The notes: a model not told the origin generated them from the sequence alone. A stretch of DNA of 64,000 nucleotides from Bacillota bacterium (GCA_023386955.1 JAEWIS010000035.1:1-64000), one strand, 5' to 3'. Shown: positions 1 to 8,648, counted from the stretch's first letter. A program made the numbers and translations.

Positions 1-43
1 GTCTTTTAAAATCTTCGCTATACCGTTGCCGCTGCTCTCCCAT
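1..43 (-). CDS. IS3-type transposase OrfA, N-terminal fragment
   Basis: A minus-strand frame starts with ATG at position 43, preceded by a good ribosome binding site (GGGAGGG, about 7 bases upstream). It reads MGEQRQRYSEDFKR before the window ends. The RYSEDFKR stretch is typical of the N-terminus of IS3-family OrfA proteins, which carry a helix-turn-helix that binds the element's ends. The fragment is too short to judge whether the gene is intact. Confidence 0.5.
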   Translation of the reverse strand, partial: MGEQRQRYSEDFKR

Positions 44-114
44 GTGAACACCCTCCCGTTTATTTTCATTATGGGTCTGTCCGTTAATAGGTGTCCACTT
101 TTTATTCTAGCTCC
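1..114 (-). mobile_element. Left part of an IS3-like insertion sequence, cut by window edge
   Basis: The minus strand reads from a terminal sequence near position 114 (TGGAGCTAGAAT, then AAAAAGTGGACA) into a short leader and the first codons of a transposase orfA. Terminal GTGGACA-type sequences followed closely by a small HTH reading frame are characteristic of the IS3 group. Only one end is visible; the rest lies outside the window, so family and intactness are inferred from about 14 codons plus the end sequence. Confidence 0.5.
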
Positions 115-154
115 AGTGTGTCCGTAAGGTGGCCAAAATGCCGATTAAGGAACC

Positions 155-179
155 AATAGCGGCTCCTGAGTCCGTTACG
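155..179. repeat. Intergenic palindromic repeat copy (AATAGCGG..CCGTTA type)
   Basis: The 25 bases AATAGCGGCTCC-TGAG-TCCGTTACG match almost exactly the copy at 5826-5850, nearly 6 kb away. It belongs to the short inverted-repeat family seen in most larger intergenic gaps of this window. Confidence 0.7.
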
Positions 180-181
180 CA

Positions 182-220
182 CCCCGCATCAAGGCTCCCG
201 CTCCCCGCATCAAGGCTCCC
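182..220. repeat. Two direct copies of an 18-bp sequence
   Basis: CCCCGCATCAAGGCTCCC occurs at 182-199 or one base off and again at about 203-220, separated by a few bases. No coding function is apparent; it lies between the IS fragment and the terminator of the APH-like gene. Confidence 0.6.
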
Positions 221-228
221 AAACGCAA

Positions 229-265
229 AAACAAGCGCCTCCCCTACTCGGGGAGACGCTTGTTT
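229..265 (-). terminator. Intrinsic terminator of the APH-like gene
   Basis: An inverted repeat (AAACAAGCG, one mismatch, CTCCCC, loop TACTC, GGGGAG, CGCTTGTTT) forms a stem of about 15 bp. Read on the minus strand it is followed by TTTTTGCGTTT. It lies 100 bases beyond the stop of the minus-strand gene at 365, so it probably ends that transcript. Confidence 0.75.
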
Positions 266-325
266 GGCGTAGATGCAGGAAGACCCTTGTTCGGCGTAGA
301 TCAGGAAGACGTTTGTTCGGCGTGG
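260..325. repeat. Short tandem repeat, about 26-bp period, 2.5 units
   Basis: The units TTGTTTGGCGTAGAT + GCAGGAAGAC (260-284) and TTGTTCGGCGTAGAT + CAGGAAGAC (287-310), and the partial TTGTTCGGCGTGG (313-325), follow one another. They sit between the APH-like stop codon and its terminator, so they would be transcribed in its 3' untranslated region. Confidence 0.7.
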
Positions 326-364
326 AAACCACCATCACCATTCATGCCGCTGTACCCGCCCCAG

Positions 365-1264
365 TCAGAGCTCCCCCAAATACCATGTGGGCACCGGATT
401 GTCCATGTTGTCAAACCAGGCCAGCACCTGCCCCGCCTGCTGGAGCATCACCGCCACCTCCTCCTCCCCGAAGGGCATAGCCCAGGGGATGGAGGATACC
501 GCATTGGTCGCAATGTAGAATGCCAGCAGCCGGAAGAACAGCTCCGGGGGTCTGCCGCCGAAATAGCCGTTCAGCTGCCCCGTGGCAAAATGCGGGCTGA
601 CCGCCGCACACCACACGATCCGGTTGAACTCCTCCCACGGATCGCCGAAATCGCACCGGTCAAAGTCAATAATGGTTAGCTCCTTTTCCCGGGAAATGAC
701 CATATTGCCCACATGATAGTCGCCATGCTGATAACATTGGGGGCGGTTGGCCAGGAGATGGAAATTCTCCTCCAGATAACCGATGATCCGCTCATCCCTG
801 TCGAACCAGATGCCGCAGGCCTGATACTTTTCTATTTTGCTCCTGGCTTTTCTGCCGAACCGCTGCTCCCAGTCCTCCAGCTCAGGCGGAGCCGGAAGGG
901 AATGAATCGTCCTTACGATTTGCCCCGATTGCCAGCCCAGCGCATACTGCTCCGCTTCCGTCAGGCCCGGCAGCACGGCCTCCGCATCCTCCCCCTCACA
1001 CCAGGAAAAGAGGGAATACACGCTCTGCCCGTCCTCACACCGTCCGAATTCCACCGGCTGCGGCATCGGCACGCCCAATGCGGCGGTTTTGCGCATCATA
1101 TCGAATTCCCGTTCTCTGCGGGAACCCGCCGATGCATTGGCTACTCGCAGAAGGAACATGGCACCGTCCGCTGTTTCGGCCACATATTTTTTGTCGCTGG
1201 AAAACCCCTTCTGAAGCGGCTCCATTTTCACAAAGCGCCCTCCAAAACCTCTAAGCTCCTCCAT
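365..1264 (-). CDS. Aminoglycoside phosphotransferase-family (APH-like) kinase
   Basis: This 299-residue protein has the APH/choline-kinase fold signature. The catalytic loop HGDYHVGN (residues 180-187, catalytic Asp182) is followed by the metal-binding segment IIDFDRCDFGDP (198-209). Such enzymes transfer phosphate from ATP to small hydroxylated substrates. The family includes antibiotic kinases, but also many housekeeping kinases, and nothing here names the substrate. The ATG at 1264 follows AAGGAGG at 8 bases. It is transcribed alone, divergently from the WYL regulator at 1412, with a terminator at 229-265. Fold assignment is confident; substrate unknown. Confidence 0.85.
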   Translation of the reverse strand: MEELRGFGGRFVKMEPLQKGFSSDKKYVAETADGAMFLLRVANASAGSRREREFDMMRKTAALGVPMPQPVEFGRCEDGQSVYSLFSWCEGEDAEAVLPGLTEAEQYALGWQSGQIVRTIHSLPAPPELEDWEQRFGRKARSKIEKYQACGIWFDRDERIIGYLEENFHLLANRPQCYQHGDYHVGNMVISREKELTIIDFDRCDFGDPWEEFNRIVWCAAVSPHFATGQLNGYFGGRPPELFFRLLAFYIATNAVSSIPWAMPFGEEEVAVMLQQAGQVLAWFDNMDNPVPTWYLGEL

Positions 1265-1329
1265 CCGTCACGCCTCCTTATGCTGTAAAAAGTATGTTTA
1301 TGGCATCACTCCGGACAATCAGTTTGCTG

Positions 1330-1338
1330 ATTATACCA
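1330..1338 (-). promoter_or_regulatory. Extended -10 promoter element for the APH-like gene
   Basis: The minus strand contains TGGTATAAT, an extended -10 (TGn-TATAAT), about 65 bases upstream of the start codon at 1264. No convincing -35 hexamer is present, which is usual for extended -10 promoters. Confidence 0.5.
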
Positions 1339-1340
1339 TA

Positions 1341-1368
1341 TTGCGCAACCGGGAGATGAGAGTATACT
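1341..1368 (+). promoter_or_regulatory. Candidate promoter for the WYL regulator gene
   Basis: TTGCGC (1341-1346) and TATACT (1363-1368) are separated by 16 bases and lie 43 bases upstream of the ATG at 1412. The -35 is weak. The arrangement is divergent from the APH-like promoter, so the regulator could act on both. Confidence 0.4.
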
Positions 1369-1411
1369 TTTTTTATAGCGAAATTAGCGGTAAGGAGGCT
1401 GGAAAAAAAGC

Positions 1412-2344
1412 ATGAGCAACTGGCACCGGGTGATCTGGATCGACGGAAGGCTCCGAACGGAGGCCTATCCCAATTGTCAGGCCATTGCCGAGGAGTTCGG
1501 CATCTCCCTCCGGCAGGCGGCTCGGGATGTGGAGTATCTCCGGGATTCCCTGGGGGCGCCCGTTGAATATTGCCGCAAAAACAAAGGCTACCATTATACC
1601 GAGGCTACCTTCGCCCTGCCTGCCATGCTGCTGACGGCCTCCCAAGCGCGGAATCTCTCGTACTTATCCTACCGGTACGAAAAAACCGGCGACCCCGAGT
1701 CCCTGGGCATGGCGGAGCTGTTCCAGAAGCTGGCGGTGGGTGAGCTCCGGAAGGGGGAGGTCACCGAGGAAACCGGGGGATTTTTGGACAAGCATATTCC
1801 TGTACATACGATTCAAGTTATGGAAACGGAGAAATTCGAGCTGCTGGCCCGGGCGATCCGTCTACAGATTAAGGTACGGCTGGATGTCCGGGAGCAGGGG
1901 GAGCTCAGGAGACTGGAGCATTTTGCGCCGATGCAGCTGTTTCCGTATGATTCCGAAAATTGTCTGCTGGGCTTCGACGAAGCGGCCGGTATGATCCGGC
2001 TGATGTTCCTCCGGTCTGTGGCCAACGTGTCCCTGCGCGGTGAGCGGTACGCCATTTCCCCTTTGGTTGCAGCGGGCGAGGTTGTGCCTGTAGCGGTGGA
2101 GGAGCCTTACTCCGCAGTGATTTACATGGCTGTACCGGAGTATTTGCCCTTGCTGCGGCACCGGTATGAACAGCTGGAGGGGCGGCGCTACCGGGTGTTT
2201 TTCCGGGATGCGGAGAGTCTGGGTTCGGTGCTGCTGGGCTGCGCCTGCGAATACCGGATCGAACGGCCCGGGTGGCTGCGCAATATGATGCAGAACCGGC
2301 TTCGGCATATGCAGGCTTCTTTTGAGGGGAATGTGCTTCCCTAA
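1412..2344 (+). CDS. WYL-type DNA-binding transcriptional regulator
   Basis: This 310-residue protein has an N-terminal winged helix-turn-helix of the DeoR/HTH_11 type (about residues 15-60, including CQAIAEEFGISLRQAARDVE). A long C-terminal region resembles the WYL ligand-sensing architecture of YafY-like regulators. AAGGAGG lies upstream of the ATG. It is the first of four plus-strand genes (to 5535) and is divergent from an APH-like kinase. The regulated genes and the ligand cannot be told from sequence. A second WYL protein lies at 4423-5535, so two members of one family bracket this small cluster. Confidence 0.8.
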   Translation: MSNWHRVIWIDGRLRTEAYPNCQAIAEEFGISLRQAARDVEYLRDSLGAPVEYCRKNKGYHYTEATFALPAMLLTASQARNLSYLSYRYEKTGDPESLGMAELFQKLAVGELRKGEVTEETGGFLDKHIPVHTIQVMETEKFELLARAIRLQIKVRLDVREQGELRRLEHFAPMQLFPYDSENCLLGFDEAAGMIRLMFLRSVANVSLRGERYAISPLVAAGEVVPVAVEEPYSAVIYMAVPEYLPLLRHRYEQLEGRRYRVFFRDAESLGSVLLGCACEYRIERPGWLRNMMQNRLRHMQASFEGNVLP

Positions 2345-2440
2345 AAAAAAGGACAGCAAAAGGTACGATGACATTATATGGCAGAGTGGCGTGTTAGGAT
2401 GGGGTTGTCGGACCGATCCCATTAGAAGGAGCGTGTGCTT

Positions 2441-3661
2441 GTGAGCGTTGTGCTGAACCGGTTGAAGTACAGGAATTTTTGGGTGACCCGTCTGGGGGCG
2501 CTGAAGGCGTGTATGGAGTTTTTGGGCAAAACGGATTCGGATGCGTGGCTGTTCGGAGCCACTGGACATGCCTTTGTCCTGAATGTGGCGCCGGACGGCT
2601 GCAGCTCCGGGCCTACCGCATGGAACTGCGATATGATCACCAATCTGGCCCATAATCTGGGGGTCAGCGTCAATGCGGTGAACAGCTGGAGAACGGAGCA
2701 TGATTTTGCCCTCAAGCAAAAAATCGCTTGGGAAAACACCAAACGGGCCCTGGACAAGGGACTGCCCTGCTACGGCTGGGAGCTGGGTATTCCGGAGTTT
2801 TACACCATTTGCGGCTATAACGACCATGGTTATTTGTATAAAGGCATCGGCACCCCCACGCTGCAGTTTACGGCGGATATGGGCGTATGGGAGGAAATTG
2901 TCCGGGAGGAGGATGGCCCGCTATTGCGTGAGGCCTTCGCCGCACAAGGGATCACGCTTGACGGAGGTGTTAGCTTCGCACCCGGCGGCTACGGGGACAT
3001 TGTGATCCGCTGCCAAGGGGTGGAGGGGGAGTTCTGTGCGTTTCCCATGAACGGTCGGGTGCAAATCCATGACGACTATTCCCGCCACAGCGAAGGGTAT
3101 AAGCCGTGGGAGGAACTTGGGAATACCTCCGTAGGCTGGCTTCATGCGGGTTGGCTGGAGGCAGGAGCGGCGTCCAATGATTTTACTACTGTGCTCGAGG
3201 CGTTGGAGTTTGCAGTGGAGTTCGCCGGCAATCCCTCCAAGTGGGTAATGCCCGGCTACAAATCCGGCTTGCCCGGTTATGACAATTGGCTTCATGCCGT
3301 GGAGCATGCGCCGGAGGAGGCTGACCCCGAAGGTTTGGCCTACAACGGAGAAGTGTGGGCGGAATGCCGCCGTTATGCGGGAGCGTTCCTGGATGAGGCG
3401 GCGGACCGGATCGGCGGTGCTGCGGGAGTGCTGCTGCGTGAGGCAGCGGGGCCATATAAGGAGGCTGCTGGAGAACTGGTCCGGTACCGGAACCTGATGC
3501 CGTTTTTTGGCCGGAAGCCAGGAATGCCGACAGAGCTCCGCCGGGAGCTGACGGATGCGCTGGTGAACGCACGGAAAGCGGAGGAAGCAGGGCTGGCCGC
3601 ATTGAAGAAAGCCTATCTCGCCATGGAAACGGCTGCTTCTGCAGGTTCTAGGCTTCCATGA
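2441..3661 (+). CDS. BtrH N-terminal-like hypothetical protein
   Basis: This protein of about 406 residues is soluble, with no signal peptide or membrane segment. The first half (GATGHAFVLNV, GPTAWNCDM, then GLPCYGWELGIPEFYTICGY) resembles the BtrH N-terminal fold, a papain-like acyltransferase/peptidase-type domain known from butirosin biosynthesis. That resemblance is from memory of the family and is tentative. Two GTG starts are possible: 2435 (4 bases from AGAAGGA) and 2441 (10 bases); 2441 has the better spacing. It lies between a WYL regulator and a DinB-like gene, probably in one transcript. Substrate and role are unknown. Confidence 0.7.
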   Translation: MSVVLNRLKYRNFWVTRLGALKACMEFLGKTDSDAWLFGATGHAFVLNVAPDGCSSGPTAWNCDMITNLAHNLGVSVNAVNSWRTEHDFALKQKIAWENTKRALDKGLPCYGWELGIPEFYTICGYNDHGYLYKGIGTPTLQFTADMGVWEEIVREEDGPLLREAFAAQGITLDGGVSFAPGGYGDIVIRCQGVEGEFCAFPMNGRVQIHDDYSRHSEGYKPWEELGNTSVGWLHAGWLEAGAASNDFTTVLEALEFAVEFAGNPSKWVMPGYKSGLPGYDNWLHAVEHAPEEADPEGLAYNGEVWAECRRYAGAFLDEAADRIGGAAGVLLREAAGPYKEAAGELVRYRNLMPFFGRKPGMPTELRRELTDALVNARKAEEAGLAALKKAYLAMETAASAGSRLP

Positions 3662-3715
3662 CATTATCCGGCCTGCGGCTTGGACCATGTTGTTTCAGAG
3701 TAGGGGTGGGTACAG

Positions 3716-4444
3716 GTGGAGTTGCTGCAGCGCAAGGAGTGGAACCGGCAGCATAAGAATTTGAATGAAATCATCGGTAAATCCGGGGAGCATAGCAGGG
3801 CAGTGGAACAGTTTCTGGCTCTGCATGAATGGCTGTATCCGGAGGAAATGAGCGGCTGCGGGTTCCTCACCTATGAGGATGGGGTGCTGGAGGGTTTGGA
3901 GGAGCGGACCTTCCGTGCTTATCCCGCCCCTTCTCCGGATACGGAGAATTCCATCGCCTGGCATCTCTGGCATCTTACCCGGGTGGAGGATATGACTATG
4001 AACCTTCTGGTTGCCGGCGGGCGGCAGGTGCTTTATGAAGGGAGCTGGCCGGAGAGGTTGGGCATTTCTTTTGAACACAGCGGCAACGCTATGGGAAAAA
4101 AGGAAATAGCGGAGCTCAGCGCCGGAATCCGCAGGGAGGAGCTGCGGGCCTACCGGATTGCCGTAGGCAGGCAAACCAGGCGGATTATTGCCTCGCTGGA
4201 GCCCGGCGCCTTCCGAGAGAAGGTCTGGCCAGAGCGGATTGAGCGGTTGTTCGATGAAGGAGCTGTTCTTCCGGAAGCCCGGTGGATTGCCGATTATTGG
4301 GCCAAAAAGACGCTGGGTGGCCTTGTGCTGATGCCTGCCACCCGGCATCATCTGGTGCACTTGAACCGGTGCGCCCAGATTAAGCAGAGGCTTCAAGGCG
4401 GGCGGGGAAAAGGGGGGATATTATGCGGATGGACAGGCTGTTGA
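3716..4444 (+). CDS. DinB-like (DUF664-type) four-helix protein
   Basis: This 242-residue protein has histidine-containing helices (WHLWHLTRVED near residue 80; PATRHHLVHLNRC near 215), as expected for the metal-binding DinB/YfiT superfamily. Characterised members are thiol-transferases or hydrolases; DinB itself is damage-inducible in Bacillus. The start is GTG at 3716 after GGGGTGGG. Its 3' end overlaps the next gene (WYL regulator) by 22 bases, so the two are translationally coupled. The exact reaction cannot be inferred. Confidence 0.7.
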   Translation: MELLQRKEWNRQHKNLNEIIGKSGEHSRAVEQFLALHEWLYPEEMSGCGFLTYEDGVLEGLEERTFRAYPAPSPDTENSIAWHLWHLTRVEDMTMNLLVAGGRQVLYEGSWPERLGISFEHSGNAMGKKEIAELSAGIRREELRAYRIAVGRQTRRIIASLEPGAFREKVWPERIERLFDEGAVLPEARWIADYWAKKTLGGLVLMPATRHHLVHLNRCAQIKQRLQGGRGKGGILCGWTGC

Positions 4445-5535
4445 ATATGGTGGCGCTGCTGGCGAACCGCCGGCAGATGAAGGCCCAGGAGCTGGCCGAG
4501 TATTTTGGCGTGTCGGTGCGCACCGTTTACCGGGACGCGGATACCATCAGCCTGGCGGGTTTTCCCATTGTGTCGTATCCTGGTGCCGGGGGCGGGCTTG
4601 GCATTGCCGAGGGTTTCAGGCTGGACCGCACGGTGCTGTCTGAGGAGGAGCTTTCCAGTGTGCTGCTGGCTCTGCACAGCACCTCCGGCCTGTGGCCCGG
4701 CGAAACCGGCTCCGCCACGCTGGAGAAATTGAAGGCGGTGCTGGCAGGCGCGTGCCGGGAGGAGGCGGGGCATACCCGGCTTCTGGAGGGGATGGACAGC
4801 CTGCATTATGATCATACGCCGTGGAACCGTCCTGGAGGCTATACGGAGGAGCTTGGACTGCTGCGGCAGGGTATAGAGGCCTGCCGTCTGGTTCGTTTCC
4901 GCTATTTCAGCGCCGGGGGAGAAGCGGGAGAACGCATGGTAGAGCCCTATACCCTGGTGCTGAAAAGCGGGCAGTGGTATCTCTATGCCTATTGCCTGCT
5001 CCGCCAGGGCTTCCGGCTGTTCCGGCTTTCCCGGATGCGGGAGCCGGAGGTAACGGCGGAGCAGTTCCGACGGAGAGAGACGGAGCCGGAGTCTCTGCCA
5101 TGGAACAACCACTGGCCTATGGAAGGCAGCCTAGTGGAGCTGAAGCTGCGGATTCCCGCACGGCTGCTGCCCCTGACCGAGGAGTGGTTCGGCGGCGGGA
5201 TGGTGCGTGTGGAGCCGGCGGGGGTGTCGGGACGGATGGAGGCAGATTGCGGGGCGGCAATGCCTGTGCCCGGGAGGGCAGCGGCGGGAGAGTTTGACGA
5301 GGCTGGCGAGACCGGTGGACAGGGAGTAACTGGAGAGCCGGGAGCAGCTGGAGAGTGTGGAGGAGCCGAGGAGGAACTGGTGGCGACAGTGCGGATGCCT
5401 GAAGACAACCGGCTGATCGGGTTCCTGCTCAGCTTCGGCGAGTTGGTGGAGGTTCTGGAGCCGGAGCGCATCCGGCGGAGGCTGCGGGAGACGGCTTTGG
5501 CCGTAGCCGCCCGGCACAGGGACAGGCCGGAGTGA
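4423..5535 (+). CDS. YafY/DeoR-type WYL transcriptional regulator
   Basis: This 370-residue regulator has an N-terminal HTH_11 domain (residues 1-60, QELAEYFGVSVRTVYRDADT) and a WYL domain (about 135-210, including LVLKSGQWYLYAYCLL). A low-complexity Gly/Ala/Glu stretch of about 45 residues (roughly 275-320) interrupts the C-terminal sensing region. This is unlike the compact relatives known to me and resembles inserts seen in other proteins of this window. The start overlaps the DinB-like gene by 22 bases; such regulators often control the adjacent DinB-like gene. Last gene of the cluster. Confidence 0.8.
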   Translation: MRMDRLLNMVALLANRRQMKAQELAEYFGVSVRTVYRDADTISLAGFPIVSYPGAGGGLGIAEGFRLDRTVLSEEELSSVLLALHSTSGLWPGETGSATLEKLKAVLAGACREEAGHTRLLEGMDSLHYDHTPWNRPGGYTEELGLLRQGIEACRLVRFRYFSAGGEAGERMVEPYTLVLKSGQWYLYAYCLLRQGFRLFRLSRMREPEVTAEQFRRRETEPESLPWNNHWPMEGSLVELKLRIPARLLPLTEEWFGGGMVRVEPAGVSGRMEADCGAAMPVPGRAAAGEFDEAGETGGQGVTGEPGAAGECGGAEEELVATVRMPEDNRLIGFLLSFGELVEVLEPERIRRRLRETALAVAARHRDRPE

Positions 5536-5700
5536 GGCTTGGTCCGGCATTCGGACGAGCAGGAGTAAAGGATTGATCCGGTGCTCGGGGAGCGTGAGGA
5601 TTGGCCCGGCACAGGGACAGACAATGAGCCATGTATTGCGCGCGGTTAGGTGTGGGCGAAGGCTTATTTGTGTTTTAGGCTGCGGCGGCAGGCTCCATTG

Positions 5701-5910
5701 CCGGGTGAGAATTTCTAACGGCGGCCAGAGCCGTTATTTAGCCCAAAACAACACCTATAAAAATCTAACGGCGGCCAGCGCCGCTATTTGAGTCAAATGG
5801 CCTACCCAAGGCCAGTTTTGGGCCCAATAGCGGCTCCTGCTTCCGTTAGATTTTTTGACCCCGTGTTTTGGAGTAAATAAGGGCTCCCACTTCCGTTAGA
5901 TTTGCTGCGC
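5701..5910. repeat. Cluster of intergenic palindromic repeats
   Basis: The 835-base gap between the WYL regulator and the GyrI-like gene holds no supported gene. Its first part carries several related units: CTAACGGCGGCCAG followed by (A/C)GCCGTTATTT-like halves at about 5717-5740 and 5766-5790, AATAGCGGCTCCTGCTTCCGTTAGA at 5826-5850 (followed by TTTTT), and GGGCTCCCACTTCCGTTAGATTT at about 5883-5905. All share the TAACGG/CCGTTA ends of the window-wide repeat family. Confidence 0.75.
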
Positions 5911-5970
5911 GGATGGCCGCCTGGGGAAAGCTAGAGTTTATAAGAACTGCACCCCTCTCCTTCCTGAGCG

Positions 5971-6042
5971 GAGGGGATAATACAGTATAAAGCCGAGGGG
6001 ATAATACAGCATAAGGCTGAGGGGATAATACAGCATAAGGAA
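5971..6042. repeat. Three perfect-length tandem 24-bp repeats
   Basis: Units at 5971-5994, 5995-6018 and 6019-6042 each read GAGGGGATAATACAG(C/T)ATAA plus four variable bases. The phase is exactly 24 bp with few substitutions. Function unknown; the units do not encode a protein. Confidence 0.85.
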
Positions 6043-6058
6043 GGGGAGAAACGCCTGC

Positions 6059-6125
6059 TGTTCACCTCAACGCTTTGGCTTCCCCTTACCTCAACGCTTT
6101 CACCTCACCCTTCACCTCAACGTTC
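6059..6125. repeat. CCTCAACG-containing direct repeats
   Basis: The motif ACCTCAACG(C/T)T occurs three times (about 6064, 6087 and 6115) in a pyrimidine-rich stretch. The remaining bases up to 6371 show no gene. Confidence 0.5.
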
Positions 6126-6371
6126 TCCGCTAATTCCTTAAACTAAACTTCCTCACAACTCACCATTGCGGCGAATCCCGTCATCCCTAAAACTAACCAG
6201 ACTCCCTTGTGCCACCAGTTCCAAGCATTCACCAGTTCCACGCATCGTTACCTCCTCCGCACCTCCAACCTATTCCCCCATTTTGAAACCTGACCATCTG
6301 TTGTCACATCGCCGGGGTATACTGGGGAGGAGAAGTCACAGGGAACCCAACCAAGGAGGGTGTGCCATACA

Positions 6372-6980
6372 ATGGAGAAGCTGGATTTGAAGAAAACTTA
6401 CCGGGAGCTGTACCGTGCCAAGCCCGAGCCGATGCTGGTGGAGGTGCTGCCCCTGCAGTATCTGATGATCGATGGGGAAGGGGACCCCAACACCGCGCTG
6501 GCCTATCAGCAGGCGGTGGAGGCGCTTTATTCCCTGTCCTACACCCTGAAGTTTATGATGAAGCGTATGCCGGAGGGAGCGGATTATGGTGTCATGCCCC
6601 TGGAAGGCCTATGGTGGAGCGAGCCCATCGAAGCGTTCAGTCTGGAGCGCAAGGGGGACTGGAAATGGACCTCCCTGATCCTGCAGCCGGATTTTATCAC
6701 CCCGGCTCTGGTAGAGGAAGCCCGCCAGCAGGCCGCTGCAAAAAAATCGTTGCCCGCTCTGCCTCTGGCCCGCCTCGCCCGCTTGGACGAGGGGAAATGC
6801 GCCCAGGTGCTGCACATTGGTCCTTACGCCGAGGAAACACCTACGATTGAGCGGCTGCATGCTTTTATCGAGGAGCAGGGTCTCCGGCTCCGGGGAAAGC
6901 ATCACGAAATTTACCTGGGCGATCCCCGGCGCGCCGCTCCGGACAAGCTGCAGACCATCATCCGCCAGCCGGTGGAGTAG
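6372..6980 (+). CDS. GyrI-like small-molecule-binding domain protein
   Basis: This 202-residue stand-alone GyrI-like protein has the family pattern of an N-terminal YLMIDGEG strand, an LWWSEP segment near residue 80, and a C-terminal half ending HEIYLGDPRR. Such domains bind hydrophobic or cationic small molecules and occur as ligand sensors or as cyclopropanoid hydrolases. No DNA-binding domain is attached. The ATG at 6372 follows AGGAGGG at 11 bases; the upstream GTG at 6360 overlaps the binding site and is unlikely. A terminator follows at 7061. Confidence 0.8.
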   Translation: MEKLDLKKTYRELYRAKPEPMLVEVLPLQYLMIDGEGDPNTALAYQQAVEALYSLSYTLKFMMKRMPEGADYGVMPLEGLWWSEPIEAFSLERKGDWKWTSLILQPDFITPALVEEARQQAAAKKSLPALPLARLARLDEGKCAQVLHIGPYAEETPTIERLHAFIEEQGLRLRGKHHEIYLGDPRRAAPDKLQTIIRQPVE

Positions 6981-7060
6981 GAGCTTAAGGAGGCGGCAAC
7001 GATTTGACTTTGGCCCTGGGCCGGTTTTATGCTGGGAATAGAACAGTCACACACGCGAAG

Positions 7061-7097
7061 CACACCCCGATTGCCGTTTGCAGCAGGGTGTGTTTTT
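7061..7097 (+). terminator. Intrinsic terminator after the GyrI-like gene
   Basis: CACACCC (7061-7067) pairs with GGGTGTG (7086-7092), followed by TTTTT. It lies between the GyrI-like stop codon and the DUF2252 start and would separate the two transcripts. Confidence 0.6.
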
Positions 7098-7121
7098 GCT
7101 ATAGAGGAGGATGTACCGATT

Positions 7122-8486
7122 ATGTACGAGTCCATCATCGAGAAGGTCAAGCATACCCACCGCCATCTCCGGCAGCAGGCGCTGGCCACCATGTTCGACG
7201 AGTTCGACATCCGCATTATGAAGCTGGACCAAACCGGCCGGATGATGAAATACAGCAAAATGGCAGAGTCGCCGTATTCTTTTTTTAGAGGGAGCGCGTA
7301 CCTGTTCTATTCCGATGTCTCCCGGGAGTGGTTTCCCTACCATACGGCGGAGAACCGGCCGACTTGGGTGCAGGGGGATCTCCATCTGGAGAATTTCGGC
7401 GCCTTCAAGGATGAAAACGGGGATCTGGTTTACGATATCAATGACTTCGACGAGGGCTGCCTGGGCTCGTACCTGTACGACCTGCTGCGGATGTCCGCAA
7501 GCATTGCCTTGGCCGGCAAGGAGCTGGAGCTGGATGAGCATGAGCGTATCGAAGCCATCGAGGCGTATGCGCAGGCCTATTACCGGCAAATCCGCAAATT
7601 TGCCGAGCGGGAGGAGAACCCGTCCCGGCTGCAGTTCAGCGAGGACAACACCGACGGAAGCATCCGCAAGCTGCTGCGCAAGCTGGGAAAACGGGAGCCC
7701 CACAAGTTTATGCTGTCGGTCACGGCAGGCGGGCAAGACCGGCAGTTTGTCCGTTCGGAGGAACTGGTGGAGGTGGAGGCGGGAACCCGCAGGGCGCTGT
7801 TGGCAGCCTGGGAGGAATATATAGCGGTGCTGGGACGTGAACGGGAGCTGGAGCCCCACTTTTTCAGGATAAAGGATATGGCGGTGAAAAAAGGCTCGGG
7901 TACGGCGTCCATCGGACTGGACCGGTATTATCTGCTTATTGAAGGGGGCGGGGCGGCGGATGCCATGGACGATGTAGTGCTGGAGGTGAAGGAGGCAAGG
8001 GTGCCGGTGCCGGCCTACTTCTTGCCTTACCGGGAGGAGTTCTGGCGGGAATTCGGCCATCAGGGCAGACGTGTGGCGGCCACCCAGCAGGCCATGCATC
8101 ATGAGGCGGACCCGTTCCTGGGGTATTTGACCTTCGGGGGCAAGCAGTATTACATCCGGGAGCGGTCCCCGTATAAGAAAAAGCTGAAGCTGTCCGATCT
8201 GGAGGGAAAACAGGATTTCCTGGAGGCGCTGGAGATCATGGGGCGGATTACGGCGAAGGCTCATGCCCGGGCAGATGCGGATGTGGAAAATGGCGTGCTG
8301 GCGTATCACAGTGAGGATGAAATTGCGGAGGCCATGGGGGAAAAGAGCGGTGTGTTTGCCCGGGACCTGGCCCTGTGGGCGGTATCCTATGCCAGACAAA
8401 CGGAGGCGGACTACCAGCTGTTTCTGGACTGGGTGCAGAAGGGGGCTCCGGCTGCAGGCGAGCTTCCTTTGCCCGGAGAGCGATGA
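7122..8486 (+). CDS. DUF2252 protein (kinase-fold, unknown substrate)
   Basis: This protein of about 454 residues is a DUF2252 member. It has RMMKYSKMAESPYSFFRG near the N-terminus, then WVQGDLHLENFGAF and YDINDFDEGCLG. The last two correspond to the catalytic HxDxHxxN-like and DxD metal-binding motifs of APH-type kinases, so phosphotransfer is plausible but unproven. The ATG at 7122 follows GAGGAGG at 11 bases; an open frame extends upstream to 7029 but crosses the terminator. Transcribed alone. Confidence 0.8.
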   Translation: MYESIIEKVKHTHRHLRQQALATMFDEFDIRIMKLDQTGRMMKYSKMAESPYSFFRGSAYLFYSDVSREWFPYHTAENRPTWVQGDLHLENFGAFKDENGDLVYDINDFDEGCLGSYLYDLLRMSASIALAGKELELDEHERIEAIEAYAQAYYRQIRKFAEREENPSRLQFSEDNTDGSIRKLLRKLGKREPHKFMLSVTAGGQDRQFVRSEELVEVEAGTRRALLAAWEEYIAVLGRERELEPHFFRIKDMAVKKGSGTASIGLDRYYLLIEGGGAADAMDDVVLEVKEARVPVPAYFLPYREEFWREFGHQGRRVAATQQAMHHEADPFLGYLTFGGKQYYIRERSPYKKKLKLSDLEGKQDFLEALEIMGRITAKAHARADADVENGVLAYHSEDEIAEAMGEKSGVFARDLALWAVSYARQTEADYQLFLDWVQKGAPAAGELPLPGER

Positions 8487-8528
8487 GCATAAGGGGAGGA
8501 CTGTCGGGCCAACTGGAAAACGCCGGGT

Positions 8529-8557
8529 TTGGAGTGCCAACCGCGGTATGGTAAAAT
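8529..8557 (+). promoter_or_regulatory. Promoter of the S41 protease gene
   Basis: TTGGAG (8529-8534), a 17-base spacer and TAAAAT (8552-8557) lie about 90 bases upstream of the ATG at 8649. Confidence 0.55.
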
Positions 8558-8648
8558 ATCCAATTAAAGACCGGTCGCGCAAAACGGCATCCGGCATAAG
8601 CTTGCATAACCGGTTTTCCCCCGCGGAAAGCCTCGGGAGGTCCTACGG

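Noticed and set aside
5573..5791. Plus-strand frame of 72 codons after the WYL regulator
   Set aside because: Covers palindromic repeats, lacks a binding site and has no similarity to a known protein.
7029..7121. Longer start for the DUF2252 protein
   Set aside because: The extension crosses a terminator hairpin, whereas ATG at 7122 has GAGGAGG at proper distance.
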